NCBI GenBank assembly: GCA_963726405.1
Contig: CAVSCF010000001.1
Location: 186,001 to 250,000 of the forward strand
Origin: JAOUJD01 sp963726405
Lineage (GTDB): Bacteria > Pseudomonadota > Gammaproteobacteria > Burkholderiales > Burkholderiaceae_F
DNA length: 64,000 nucleotides
Reading direction: 5' to 3'
Within the stretch, counting starts at the first letter, position 1; every line of letters begins with the position of its first letter. The position numbers were made by a program, and so were the translations under genes. Shown one piece after another: positions 28,537 through 36,949 of the stretch. Under the pieces are notes generated by a model. It did not search any database. It had not been told where the DNA came from and saw only the letters and a program-made list of their open reading frames with translations.

Positions 28537-29622
28537 ATGGGCATTACCGTCGAACAAGCCAACGAGGCGCTCAAGGGCGTCATCGACCCGAACACCGGCA
28601 GGGACCTCGTCAGCACGCGGTCCGCGCGCAACGTGCGAGTGGAGGGCAACGACGTCAGCGTCGACGTCGAACTCGGCTATCCGGCGGCCAGCCAGATCGA
28701 CGGCATTCGCCGCGCGGTGATCGACGCGCTGAAAGCGGCCGGTGCGGCAAACGTCAGCGCGAACGTGACGATGAAGATCGTCGCGCACACCGTGCAGCGC
28801 GGGCTGAAGGTCATGCCGAACGTCAAGAACATCGTCGCCGTGGCGTCCGGCAAGGGCGGCGTCGGCAAGAGCACGGTCGCGGCGAACCTCGCACTCGCGC
28901 TGTCCGCCGAGGGCGCGCGCGTGGGTGTGCTCGACGCCGACATCTACGGCCCCAGCCAGCCCACGATGCTCGGCATCTCCGGCAAGCCGGAATCCACCGA
29001 CGGCCGGACGCTCGAGCCGATGGAGAATCACGGCCTGCAGATGAGTTCGATCGGCCTGCTGATCGACCCCGACCAGCCGATGGTGTGGCGTGGCCCGATG
29101 GTCACGCAGGCGTTGCAGCAGCTGCTGTCGCAGACGAACTGGAAGGACCTCGACTACCTCGTGGTGGACATGCCGCCGGGCACGGGGGACATTCAGCTGA
29201 CGCTCGCACAGCAGGTGCCGGTCACCGGCGTGGTGATCGTCACCACGCCGCAGGACATCGCGCTGATGGACGCGAAGAAGGGCCTGAAGATGTTCGAGAA
29301 GGTCGGCATCCCGATCCTCGGCATCGTCGAGAACATGGCCGTGCACGTGTGCTCGAACTGCGGCCACGCGGAGCACATCTTCGGCGCCGAGGGCGGCAGG
29401 AAGATGGCGCAGGAATACGGCGTGGACTACCTCGGCAGCCTGCCGCTCGACATCCGGATCCGCGAACAGGCCGACGCCGGCCGCCCGACGGTCGTCGCCG
29501 ACCCGGCGGGCGCCATCACGGCGACCTACAAGGACATCGCGCGCAAGGTCGCGATCCGCATCGCCGAGAAGGCGAAGGACATGACGCTGAAGATGCCGAC
29601 CATCAAGGTGTCCAGCACCTGA
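28537..29622 (+). CDS. apbC: Iron-sulfur carrier protein ApbC/Mrp
   Basis: P-loop NTPase that transfers Fe-S clusters in the cytoplasm. 361 residues: an N-terminal MIP18 (DUF59) domain (VEQANEALKGVIDPNTGRDLV), deviant Walker A GKGGVGKSTVA at about residue 104, DADIYGPSQPTMLG, and a CSNCG pair that binds the bridging cluster. Located divergent from metG, as in other betaproteobacteria. Fe-S demand from the hyf-like and HdrD-like proteins fits. Confidence 0.97.
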   Translation: MGITVEQANEALKGVIDPNTGRDLVSTRSARNVRVEGNDVSVDVELGYPAASQIDGIRRAVIDALKAAGAANVSANVTMKIVAHTVQRGLKVMPNVKNIVAVASGKGGVGKSTVAANLALALSAEGARVGVLDADIYGPSQPTMLGISGKPESTDGRTLEPMENHGLQMSSIGLLIDPDQPMVWRGPMVTQALQQLLSQTNWKDLDYLVVDMPPGTGDIQLTLAQQVPVTGVVIVTTPQDIALMDAKKGLKMFEKVGIPILGIVENMAVHVCSNCGHAEHIFGAEGGRKMAQEYGVDYLGSLPLDIRIREQADAGRPTVVADPAGAITATYKDIARKVAIRIAEKAKDMTLKMPTIKVSST

Positions 29623-29906
29623 TGCCGGCCTTCGTCGTCGGCGAGGTCCGTGTCACCGACCCCACGCACTGGCAGGGGTACGTGGAACGGGTCGGGTCCA
29701 CGTTTGGCGGGCACGGCGGGAAGGTTCTGTTTCGGGGCCGCAAGCGCATCGCGCTGAATGGCAACGCTCACGGCGAGAGCATCGTGGTGATCGAGTTCCC
29801 CGACGTGCAGGCGGCGCAGCGCTGGCATGAATCGCCCGAGTACCAGTCCCTGGTCGCGCGCCGCGATGCCGGCGCTGACATCGTCCTCACGATCTACGAA
29901 GCCTAG
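29622..29906 (+). CDS. DUF1330 domain protein
   Basis: 94 residues; the ATG overlaps the apbC stop by one base (TGATG), so it is translationally coupled. The sequence VRVTDPTHWQGYVERVGSTFGGHGGKVLFRG and VVIEFPDVQAAQRWHESPEYQSL are diagnostic of DUF1330, a dimeric ferredoxin-like alpha/beta fold related to antibiotic-biosynthesis monooxygenases. The function is unknown. Confidence 0.85.
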   Translation: MPAFVVGEVRVTDPTHWQGYVERVGSTFGGHGGKVLFRGRKRIALNGNAHGESIVVIEFPDVQAAQRWHESPEYQSLVARRDAGADIVLTIYEA

Positions 29907-29945
29907 GCACGGGGCGGGGCCGGCTGGCCCGGTCCCCGCCGGTTC

Positions 29946-30896
29946 TCACTGAGTTCCGGGGATCACCACGCCCCACGGTTGCGCCCCGACCTTGATCTGC
30001 TTCAGTTCCTTGCGCGCGGCGGTGTCGATCACGGACACGGTGTTCGATCGTCCGTTGGCGACGTAGAGCTTGCCGCCGTCCGGCGTGAGCGCCATGTTCC
30101 ATGGCCGGCTGCCGACCTTGATCGTGTGCGTGACGGCGTTGGTGGCGGTATCGATCACCATGACCGTGCCGTCGGCCCCGTTGGAGACGTACACCTCGCG
30201 GCCGGTCGGATGCACCTTGATGCCGTTGGAGCGACCGCCGGCCGGGATCGACGCGAGGACCTTGCGCGCGGCGACGTCGATCGCGTAGACCGTGTTGGCA
30301 AGCTCGCAGGCTACGTAGGCGCGTGAACCGTCGGGCGTGAACCCGATGCCCCGCGGCCGCTTGCCCACCTTGATCGAGGCGGCGAGCTTGCGGGCCTCGA
30401 CGTCGATCACGTCCACGACCTGCGATTCCTCCGCGCTCACGAACACCCACTTGCTGTCGGGACTGAAGACGGCGTGCTCGGGGTTCTCGCCCTCGACCTT
30501 GACCTTGAACGCGACCTTGCCGGTAGCGACATCGACGAAGAGCACCTGATGGTCCTCCTCGATGGCCACCGCGATCCACTTGCCGTCCAGAGACCGGCCG
30601 ACGCCTTCGGGCGATTCGCCGAGGTTCACCGTGCCGGTCTCCGCCCGCGTGGCGAGATCGATGATGCGCAGGGCATTGCTCTTCTGGTCGCTTACGAAGA
30701 GCCGCTTCCCGTCGACGCTCGCCGCCATGCCGCGCGGCGTCTTACCGGCCTTGACGGAGGCGATCACCTCGTCCTTCGACGTGTCGATCACCGAAAGCGT
30801 GCCGTCCTTCTCGTTGGAGGCGTAGGCGTACTGCGCCGCGGCGCCGAGCGGCACGAGCAGTGCGGCAGCGACGACGGCAGCGATCATCTTCTTCAT
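29946..30896 (-). CDS. YVTN-type beta-propeller protein linked to PQQ catabolism
   Basis: 316 residues with a signal peptide (cleavage near AAAQ, residue 22) and about seven repeats of a 40-residue blade ending in the pattern VYVANxxxxTVSVIDTAxxxxxxxIKVG. This architecture matches the secreted propeller proteins found beside PQQ-dependent alcohol dehydrogenases (PQQ-dependent catabolism-associated propeller). Its gene overlaps the Sel1 gene stop by 4 bases, so the two are coupled. The PQQ dehydrogenase at 34158 supports this role. Confidence 0.82.
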   Translation of the reverse strand: MKKMIAAVVAAALLVPLGAAAQYAYASNEKDGTLSVIDTSKDEVIASVKAGKTPRGMAASVDGKRLFVSDQKSNALRIIDLATRAETGTVNLGESPEGVGRSLDGKWIAVAIEEDHQVLFVDVATGKVAFKVKVEGENPEHAVFSPDSKWVFVSAEESQVVDVIDVEARKLAASIKVGKRPRGIGFTPDGSRAYVACELANTVYAIDVAARKVLASIPAGGRSNGIKVHPTGREVYVSNGADGTVMVIDTATNAVTHTIKVGSRPWNMALTPDGGKLYVANGRSNTVSVIDTAARKELKQIKVGAQPWGVVIPGTQ

Positions 30897-31528
30897 CGGT
30901 TCTCCGTAGATTTGCGAGCCCGTTCGGCCGCACGACGTTTTCCCTCGGCGATCTGGGCGGGACTCATTTCACTGGCGATTTCGTTACGGTACGCGAGGCC
31001 GTCCATCACGCTGTTCTCGCCGGCGGCGCTGAACCAGGCGTACGCCTCGACGAGATCACGGCCGACGCCCGCGCCGTCCCGGTACATGCGTCCGATGGAA
31101 AGCTGCGCCATGGGCACACCCGCAGTGGCCGCCGCGGTCAGCCACCGCGCAGCCTCCTTCGGGTCCTCGGGGACGCCGCGTCCGAGCCGGTACATCGTTC
31201 CCAGTTCGGCCTGGGCCTGGGCGTGGTTCTGCTCGGAGGCCTTCCGCAGCCAGCGAGCGGCCGCTCCCGCATCCTTTTCCATCCCCCAGCCGAATCGCGC
31301 CATCATGCCCATCCGATACTGCGCTTCGGCGTCGCCCGCATTCGCCTTCGGCGCGTACAGTGCCGCGGCGGCCGCGTAGTCTTCGCGCTCGTAAGCCGCC
31401 TGCGCGGCGTCCACCGGCGCCTGCGCCTGCGCGGAACCGCAGGCGATCGCGAGGCCGAGCGCCCAGAAGCAGCATGCCCGCGCGATGGCGGCGACAGCGG
31501 TCGGGACGGCACCATTCGAGGAGTTCAT
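30893..31528 (-). CDS. Secreted Sel1-repeat protein
   Basis: 211 residues from the ATG at 31528. N-terminal signal peptide ending in AQAQ (about residue 36), then four to five Sel1/TPR-like repeats (AEAQYRMGMMARFGWGMEKDAGAAARWLRKASEQ, AQAELGTMYRLGRGVPEDPKEAARWLTAAATAG, AQLSIGRMYRDGAGVGRDLVEAYAWFSAAG). Such repeats mediate protein-protein contacts. Its start codon overlaps the start of the divergent peroxidase gene, so either this start is wrong or both are packed without an intergenic gap. Confidence 0.8.
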   Translation of the reverse strand: MNSSNGAVPTAVAAIARACCFWALGLAIACGSAQAQAPVDAAQAAYEREDYAAAAALYAPKANAGDAEAQYRMGMMARFGWGMEKDAGAAARWLRKASEQNHAQAQAELGTMYRLGRGVPEDPKEAARWLTAAATAGVPMAQLSIGRMYRDGAGVGRDLVEAYAWFSAAGENSVMDGLAYRNEIASEMSPAQIAEGKRRAAERARKSTENR

Positions 31529-32687
31529 GCGCTTCGTGGTCACGTTGTTCATCGTCGAGTTGATTGCGGCCGCCGCCATTGCCTTCACATCTGCGAGCGC
31601 CGCCGGCCTGCCGGACCAGCGCGCCGCGATCGAAGCCGGCCGGCGGTTGTTCTTCGATCCGCGTCTTTCGGAACCGCCCGGTACCTCATGCGCATCCTGC
31701 CACGATCCCGCGCGGGCGTTCACGGGCGACAACGGATCGGGGCGCGCCGCCGCGCGCGGCAGCCGGCCGGAAACGATCGGCACCCGCAACGTGCCCACCG
31801 TGATGTACCTCGCGTCCAGTCCCGGTCCGGGGATGTCCGAGAAGGACGGCAGGGCCGTTCCGAGCGGCGGGTTCTTCTGGGACGGGCGCGCCGCCACGCT
31901 GGCCGAGCAGGCGCTCGGTCCGCTGTTCGCCGCCAACGAAATGAACAACCGCGACCCCAAATCCCTCGTGGCCCGCGTGGCATCTTCGGAGGCCGCGCCC
32001 TGGCTGCGGCAGGCCTACGGCGAGGATGTCTTCTCGGACACCGGCCGGGCACTGCAGGCGTTGACCGCGGCGCTGGCGGCGTTCGAGCAGAGCCCGACCT
32101 TCTCGCCTTTTTCCTCGAAATTCGACGCGGTGGTGCGGGGCGAGGCGCGGTTCACGCCGCAGGAGGAGCGTGGGCTCGGCCTTTTCACCATCGCGCAGAA
32201 GGGCAACTGCGCGGCATGCCATACGGTGAGTCCCGACAGTCGTGATCCGCGCGATTCGCTCTTCACCGACTTCGGTTTCCACGCGCTTGGGGTGCCGCGC
32301 AACCCGGATGTCGCGCGGCAGGGCGAGTTCGATCTCGGCTACTGCGCAACACTCTCCGGAGGGGGTTCGGCCAACGGCCGCTGGTGCGGCTGGTTCAAGA
32401 CGCCGACGCTGCGCAATGTCGCGCTGACTGCGCCGTACATGCACAACGGTCGATTCGCGACGTTGCGCGAAGCCGTCGCGTTCTATGCGACGCGCGACAC
32501 CGAACCCGAACGCTGGTATCCGAAGGGAGCGAAGTTCGACGACCTTCCGCCTGCGCTGCACGGCAACGTCGACGTTGAAATGCGGCCGTACCACCGTCGC
32601 CCCGGACAGCGTGCGGCGCTGAATGACGAGGAAATCGACGACATCGTCGCGTTCCTGCGCACGCTCAGCGACGGCTACGCGCCTTGA
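31527..32687 (+). CDS. Diheme cytochrome c peroxidase / MauG family protein
   Basis: 386 residues. The ATG at 31527 follows GAGGAG. A signal peptide (VVTLFIVELIAAAAIAF..ASAA) is followed by two heme c motifs: CASCH at about residue 54 (GTSCASCHDPARAFTGDN) and CAACH at about residue 230. FKTPTLRNVALTAPYMHNGRFATL is the conserved block before the C-terminal heme ligand. Periplasmic; either a peroxidase or a MauG-like oxidant of a protein or quinone cofactor. A PQQ dehydrogenase and its propeller protein are neighbours, which favours the second. Confidence 0.88.
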   Translation: MRFVVTLFIVELIAAAAIAFTSASAAGLPDQRAAIEAGRRLFFDPRLSEPPGTSCASCHDPARAFTGDNGSGRAAARGSRPETIGTRNVPTVMYLASSPGPGMSEKDGRAVPSGGFFWDGRAATLAEQALGPLFAANEMNNRDPKSLVARVASSEAAPWLRQAYGEDVFSDTGRALQALTAALAAFEQSPTFSPFSSKFDAVVRGEARFTPQEERGLGLFTIAQKGNCAACHTVSPDSRDPRDSLFTDFGFHALGVPRNPDVARQGEFDLGYCATLSGGGSANGRWCGWFKTPTLRNVALTAPYMHNGRFATLREAVAFYATRDTEPERWYPKGAKFDDLPPALHGNVDVEMRPYHRRPGQRAALNDEEIDDIVAFLRTLSDGYAP

Positions 32688-32706
32688 CCAATGGCCTGCG
32701 GGCCGC

Positions 32707-33279
32707 TCAAGGAGCGGTGGAGCGTCCGTGCGGCAGCATGCGATGGAAGACGCCGTCGCGGTCGATCAGCCAGTGTTTCAGCGCCGCGAGAACATGCACC
32801 GCGATCAGCAACATGAAGACCAGTGCAGCCGTGAAGTGCATGGCGCTGAAAAGGTCCTTCAATGCTTCGTCTTTCCATCCCCAGGCCGGCAAGGTCACGC
32901 CGAAGTACTTGATGGGATAGCCCGAAAAGACCGAGCCGAAATAGCCGGCGAGGGGCATCGCCAGCATGCACACGTAGAGGAGCGCGTGGCTGGCTCGGGC
33001 TGCACGCGCTTGCCACGCGGCTGTCGACGCCGGCAGGTCGGGCGGGCGATGCGTGAGGCGCCACGAAAGCCGGAGCACGATCAGGACGCCGAGCGTGAGT
33101 CCGATCGACTTGTGCACGTTGAACCAGTACGCGCGCACTCCCGGTGGCTGCTTCGGGATGTCGATCATCCACCAGCCGAGCGCGATCTGGGAGAGCACGC
33201 CCACTGCGATGATCCAGTGCAGGGCCATGGCGACGCGGTCATAGCGCACGACCGCAACGGGGCGAAGCGCTGCCGACAC
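32707..33279 (-). CDS. Cytochrome b561 family protein
   Basis: 190 residues from a GTG at 33279, overlapping the ankyrin stop (TAGTG) by a base. Four membrane helices; His residues that bind two hemes b are visible in MALHWIIA, VHKSIGLTL, ASHALLYV and AMHFTAALVFMLLIAVHVLAALKHW. Bacterial b561 proteins move electrons between quinol and periplasmic acceptors such as superoxide. It is convergent with the MauG-like gene (19 bp between stops). Confidence 0.87.
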   Translation of the reverse strand: MSAALRPVAVVRYDRVAMALHWIIAVGVLSQIALGWWMIDIPKQPPGVRAYWFNVHKSIGLTLGVLIVLRLSWRLTHRPPDLPASTAAWQARAARASHALLYVCMLAMPLAGYFGSVFSGYPIKYFGVTLPAWGWKDEALKDLFSAMHFTAALVFMLLIAVHVLAALKHWLIDRDGVFHRMLPHGRSTAP

Positions 33280-33933
33280 TACTTGCCCGCGCCGGCCGCG
33301 CGCAGGAGCGCGGCGGTGTCGGGGTGTTTTTCCGCCTCGGCGAGCGTGAGTGCCGATTCGCCCCGGCTGTCGCGCGCCGCAACGTCCGCGCCGCGTTCGA
33401 GCAGCAGCTTGACGCTGTCGTTCTTGCCGTACGCCGCGGCCCACATCAGCGCCGTCGCGTCGTTCGCATAGCGCTGGTTGGCGGCGACGCCTGCAGCAAG
33501 GAGCGCGGCAACGCATTCCGCGTTGCCGTTGCCGGCGGCGTAGATCATGGCGGTCTTGTCCGTGCGGTCCGTGGGTTCGATAGTCGCCTTGGCGGCGAGG
33601 AGCATGCGGACGATCGCCGCGTGTCCGCCGTAGGCCGCGCTCATCAACGGTGTGACCCGTGCGAGGTTGGCGAGGTTGACGTCCGCGCCGCGCTCGAGAA
33701 GCAGTTGCACGAGTTCGGCGTTGCCATTGCGCGCGGCCGTGTTCAGGGGTGTATCGCCCAGACGATTGCGCGAGTTGGCATTGGCACCTTGATCGAGCAG
33801 CGCGCGCACCGTGGCAACAGACCCGGTCCTCGCGGCCTGCACGAGATCGAAGTTGATGTTTCGCTGCTGGCCCGATGCGCTGGCGCACACGCACGGACAT
33901 CAGGATTGCTGCAAAGCAGCGAAACGGCTTCAT
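33279..33933 (-). CDS. Secreted ankyrin-repeat protein; signal peptide in a different frame (one extra base near 33893)
   Basis: The ankyrin part, ending at 33279, has five repeats (GDTPLNTAARNGNAELVQLLLERGADVN, VTPLMSAAYGGHAAIVRMLL and similar). Read from the nearest in-frame GTG (33890) it would be 203 residues with no signal peptide. An ATG at 33933 starts MKPFRCFAAILMSV, a perfect signal-peptide beginning, but one base out of frame; dropping one base gives a 217-residue secreted protein. Ankyrin proteins beside periplasmic redox genes may act with peroxidase or catalase. It is coupled to the b561 gene. Confidence 0.75.
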
Positions 33934-34070
33934 CGGTTTGGTCTCCCTGAACTTGCGCCGCGATACCCTTTTTTCGGGGTCGGATGTGCTCCAGCGGCCG
34001 GCTCGCCCGTATTATCCGCGGGCCGGACGAGTACATGGACACCACCAACACCGGGTATGCGTGGCGATGC

Positions 34071-34097
34071 CGGTGATCGCCTGCGGTGCGATCACCG
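34071..34097. promoter_or_regulatory. Perfect inverted repeat upstream of the PQQ dehydrogenase
   Basis: CGGTGATCGC (34071-34080) and GCGATCACCG (34088-34097) are exact complements separated by 7 bases. The repeat lies about 60 bp upstream of the PQQ-dehydrogenase start, in the divergent gap from the ankyrin gene. It could be a repressor or activator operator, or a hairpin in the leader. Confidence 0.45.
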
Positions 34098-34157
34098 ATA
34101 TCGGACACGATTGAAGTCGTTTCCTTCGCAGCACGAGAACGAATCAGGGGGAGAAGG

Positions 34158-35879
34158 ATGAAGAGTCAAGCTGTTCTATTGCGGGCGCTCGTAGCGACGG
34201 TCACGGCAGTCGCCGCGATGTCGTCGACGACCGCGCAGGAAGTGCAGGGCCAGAAGGGTGGAGCGGCGGCCGGAGTGCCGAAGAACGTCGCCGTTTCGCA
34301 GGCGCAACTGAACGACGCGGGCAAGCAGACGGCCAACTGGCTGCACACCAACGGCGACTACGGCCAGCTCCGCTATTACGGCGGCGACCAGATCAATCGC
34401 GGCAACGTCAAGAACCTGCGCCCGACGTTCGTCTTCCAGACCGAAGTCGTGGAATCGATGGAAACCGCGCCCATCGTGGTCGACGGCGTGATGTACCTGA
34501 CCACCTCGTACAACCACATCTATGCGATCGATGCGGTGACGGGCAAGCAGTTCTGGCATTACAAGCACAAGATGGGGCCGGTCACGACGTTCTGCTGCGG
34601 CCCGAACAACCGCGGGGTCGCCATTTCGGGCGGCAAGGTCTTCATGGGCACGCTCGACGCGCGGCTGGTGGCGCTCGATGCCAAGACCGGCAACGTCCTG
34701 TGGAACGTCGAGATCGCCGACCCCGAGAAGGGCTACAGCGAAACGATGGCGCCCACCGTCGTCGACAACAAGGTGCTGATCGGAACCAACGGCGGGGAGT
34801 ACGGCATCCGCGGTTTCGTCAAGGCGTTCAACGCCGACGACGGCAAGGTGCTGTGGACCTTCTACACGATCCCGGAAAAGGGGCATGAAGGCGTGTGGGC
34901 GCAGAACGACCTGACCGGCCGCAACATGAAGCGCGACATCGCGGCGGAGAAGGCGGCGTTCGCGAAGGACGCGTCGTTCTATCAGACGCTGGGCGGCGGC
35001 GTGTGGATGAACCCGTCGGTCGATCTCAAGACCCGCACGGTGTGGTTCGTCGTCGGCAACCCGTCGCCGGATCTGTACGGCGCGGAGCGTCCGGGTGACA
35101 ACCTGTACACGGATTCGCTGGTCGCGATCGACCTGGACAAGGGTACGTACAAGTGCCACTCGCAGTACATCGCGCACGACGTGTGGGACCTCGACGCCGT
35201 GAGCCCGCCGATCCTCGTCGACGTGAAGGACAAGTCCGGCAAGATGATTCCGGGCGTGATCCATGGCGGCAAGACGGGACACGTCTATGTCCACGACCGT
35301 TCCAACTGCAACCTGATCCGCTTCTCCGAGGCGATGATCCCGCAGGAAAACATGTGGGTGCTGCCGACCGCCGAAGGCGCTCGCATGCTGCCCGGCGCGA
35401 ACGGTGGTGTGGAATGGTCGCCGATGAGCTTCGATCCGAAGACTCGCCTCGCGATCGCGCTGAACCTCCATCAGCCGATGACCTATCACGTCGAGACCGC
35501 CAAGTACCCGGGCGGCAGCAAGCTCTGGCTCGGCGGCGCGTTCAAGGTGATCCCGAGCGAGAAGCAGTGGGGCCGCGTGGCCGCCGTCGAGGTCGACACC
35601 GGAAAGATCAAGTGGAAGTTCGACACCGAGCAACCGCTGATCGGAGGCGGGCTCGCCACGGCCGGCGGGCTGTACTTCTTCGGCGAGGGCAACGGCAGCT
35701 TCAACGCGCTCGACTCCGCGACCGGCAAGAAGCTGTGGAGCTTCAACTGCGGCGCGGGCGCCAACGCGATGCCCGTGTCCTACATGGTCAACGGAAAGCA
35801 GTACATCGCCATGGGCTGCGGCGGGAACACCCAGCTCGACTTCAAGCGTGGCAACAGCGTGTTCGTCTTCGCGCTATAA
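34158..35879 (+). CDS. PQQ-dependent alcohol dehydrogenase, probably lanthanide-type
   Basis: 573 residues, periplasmic, with a signal peptide (cleavage near TTAQ). Oxidises an alcohol, passing electrons to cytochrome c. The start follows GGGGGAGAAGG. Eight-bladed propeller: [16 protein letters not shown] at the N-terminus, adjacent cysteines 146-147 in [11 protein letters not shown] (vicinal disulfide), the metal ligands E214 (NGGEYG) and N301 (VVGNPSPD), and catalytic Asp344 in VWDLDAV. Asp346 two residues later matches the DxD of lanthanide-dependent XoxF/ExaF-type enzymes, where calcium enzymes have Ala or Ser. The substrate is unknown. Confidence 0.92.
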   Translation: MKSQAVLLRALVATVTAVAAMSSTTAQEVQGQKGGAAAGVPKNVAVSQAQLNDAGKQTANWLHTNGDYGQLRYYGGDQINRGNVKNLRPTFVFQTEVVESMETAPIVVDGVMYLTTSYNHIYAIDAVTGKQFWHYKHKMGPVTTFCCGPNNRGVAISGGKVFMGTLDARLVALDAKTGNVLWNVEIADPEKGYSETMAPTVVDNKVLIGTNGGEYGIRGFVKAFNADDGKVLWTFYTIPEKGHEGVWAQNDLTGRNMKRDIAAEKAAFAKDASFYQTLGGGVWMNPSVDLKTRTVWFVVGNPSPDLYGAERPGDNLYTDSLVAIDLDKGTYKCHSQYIAHDVWDLDAVSPPILVDVKDKSGKMIPGVIHGGKTGHVYVHDRSNCNLIRFSEAMIPQENMWVLPTAEGARMLPGANGGVEWSPMSFDPKTRLAIALNLHQPMTYHVETAKYPGGSKLWLGGAFKVIPSEKQWGRVAAVEVDTGKIKWKFDTEQPLIGGGLATAGGLYFFGEGNGSFNALDSATGKKLWSFNCGAGANAMPVSYMVNGKQYIAMGCGGNTQLDFKRGNSVFVFAL

Positions 35880-35898
35880 CTCGCAGTTCGGCGGGCAA

Positions 35899-35927
35899 GG
35901 GGCCGCCCGCGGGCGGCCCCTTTTTTT
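35899..35927 (+). terminator. Rho-independent terminator after the PQQ dehydrogenase
   Basis: A perfect 10-bp GC stem GGGGCCGCCC (35899-35908) with GGGCGGCCCC (35911-35920), followed by seven Ts (35921-35927). It lies 19 bp after the dehydrogenase stop and just before the cytochrome ribosome site, so it either ends the transcript or lowers expression of the cytochrome gene behind it. Confidence 0.9.
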
Positions 35928-35943
35928 CGAGGAAGGCAGAATC

Positions 35944-36528
35944 TTGAAAAGGTCATTGTGTTCATCCGTGCTGACCATCGCGGTGGCCTTGCTGGCGCAG
36001 GGAGCGGCCGCGCAGGACGTCGACGCCGGGCGCAAGAAGGCAGAGGCGTGCGTGGCGTGCCACGGTCCGAACGGCAATTCCACCAACGTGCAGTACCCGG
36101 TGCTGGCAGGTCAGACGGCGCGCTACATCTATCTGCAGATCAAGGACTTCAAGGAGGGACGCCGGACGGAGCCTCAGATGGAGCCCTTCGTCAAGGACCT
36201 GTCGAGGCAGGACATGTTCGACATCGCGGCGTTCTTCGCTGCCCAGAAGCCGCGCGCCACGGCCTTCAAGGCCGACCCTGCGCGGGCGGCCCGCGGCAAG
36301 GTGAAAGCCGACGAGACCCTGTGCACGATGTGCCACCTGGGCGGGTTCCTGGGCCAGAACGAGATTCCGCGCGTCGCGGGCCAGCACTACGAATACACCG
36401 TGAAGCAGATGCGCGACTTCAAGGCGGGCCGGCGCACGAACGATGCCGGGAACATGGCGAGCGTCGCGAAGACGCTCAGCGACCAGGACATCGAGGACCT
36501 CGGCCATTACCTCGCCGGCTTGTACTGA
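35944..36528 (+). CDS. Diheme c-type cytochrome (c4-like)
   Basis: 194 residues from a TTG start at 35944 that follows GAGGAAGGC; no ATG is nearby. Signal peptide ending AAAQ. Two halves, each a cytochrome c domain: CVACHGPNG (about residue 40) and CTMCHLGG (about residue 130), each followed by the conserved AGQ and later Met-containing loops. Typical acceptor for electrons from a PQQ alcohol dehydrogenase, which is the gene upstream. Confidence 0.9.
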   Translation: MKRSLCSSVLTIAVALLAQGAAAQDVDAGRKKAEACVACHGPNGNSTNVQYPVLAGQTARYIYLQIKDFKEGRRTEPQMEPFVKDLSRQDMFDIAAFFAAQKPRATAFKADPARAARGKVKADETLCTMCHLGGFLGQNEIPRVAGQHYEYTVKQMRDFKAGRRTNDAGNMASVAKTLSDQDIEDLGHYLAGLY

Positions 36529-36562
36529 TGCCGAAGGCAAGCCACGCGGGCAAAGAGGGCCG

Positions 36563-36949
36563 GTGAAGCGTCGGCGGGCTTCGGCTCGGATTTCCCTGGT
36601 GCTGATCGGCACCGGGGCCCTGGCGGCCTGCGAGCAGGCGCCGCCGACGATGGCCCGCGATCACTACGCAACGGTCGAGGACTGCGCGGCCGACTGGGGC
36701 CGGCCGGAGAGTTGCGACCGCGTGCAAAGTTCCGGCTATCCCGGCGGCGCGTTCATCTTCCGTGGGCCGCCCTACGCCGTCGGTGCCCGGGATTCCGCGC
36801 GCGCGCAGGCCTTCGGCGACGCCGCGCGTGGGGGCCGGGCGCTCGTCGACCCCTCGCGCCAGGGCCGCGCCATCGGTAGCGCGATGGAACCGACATCGCG
36901 CGGCGGTTTCGGCAGCCAGGCCCGTTCGCATTCGTCGTTCGGCAGCTGA
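36563..36949 (+). CDS. DUF1190 (YgiB/YjfM-like) lipoprotein
   Basis: 128 residues from a GTG at 36563 behind AAAGAGGG. Lipoprotein signal (GTGALAAC, Cys about residue 22). HYATVEDCAADWGRPESCDRVQ matches the Cys-containing DUF1190 core (YATxEDCxxxxG..xC in E. coli YgiB), and the C-terminus RGGFGSQARSHSSFGS keeps the RGGFG motif. The function is unknown. Its stop overlaps the next start (TGATG). In E. coli ygiB lies next to ygiC in the same way. Confidence 0.8.
   Translation: MKRRRASARISLVLIGTGALAACEQAPPTMARDHYATVEDCAADWGRPESCDRVQSSGYPGGAFIFRGPPYAVGARDSARAQAFGDAARGGRALVDPSRQGRAIGSAMEPTSRGGFGSQARSHSSFGS

Noticed and set aside
35899..35927. Transcription boundary proving the cytochrome is not with the PQQ dehydrogenase
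   Set aside because: The terminator could be partial or regulated; the gene pair and spacing still fit a shared role.
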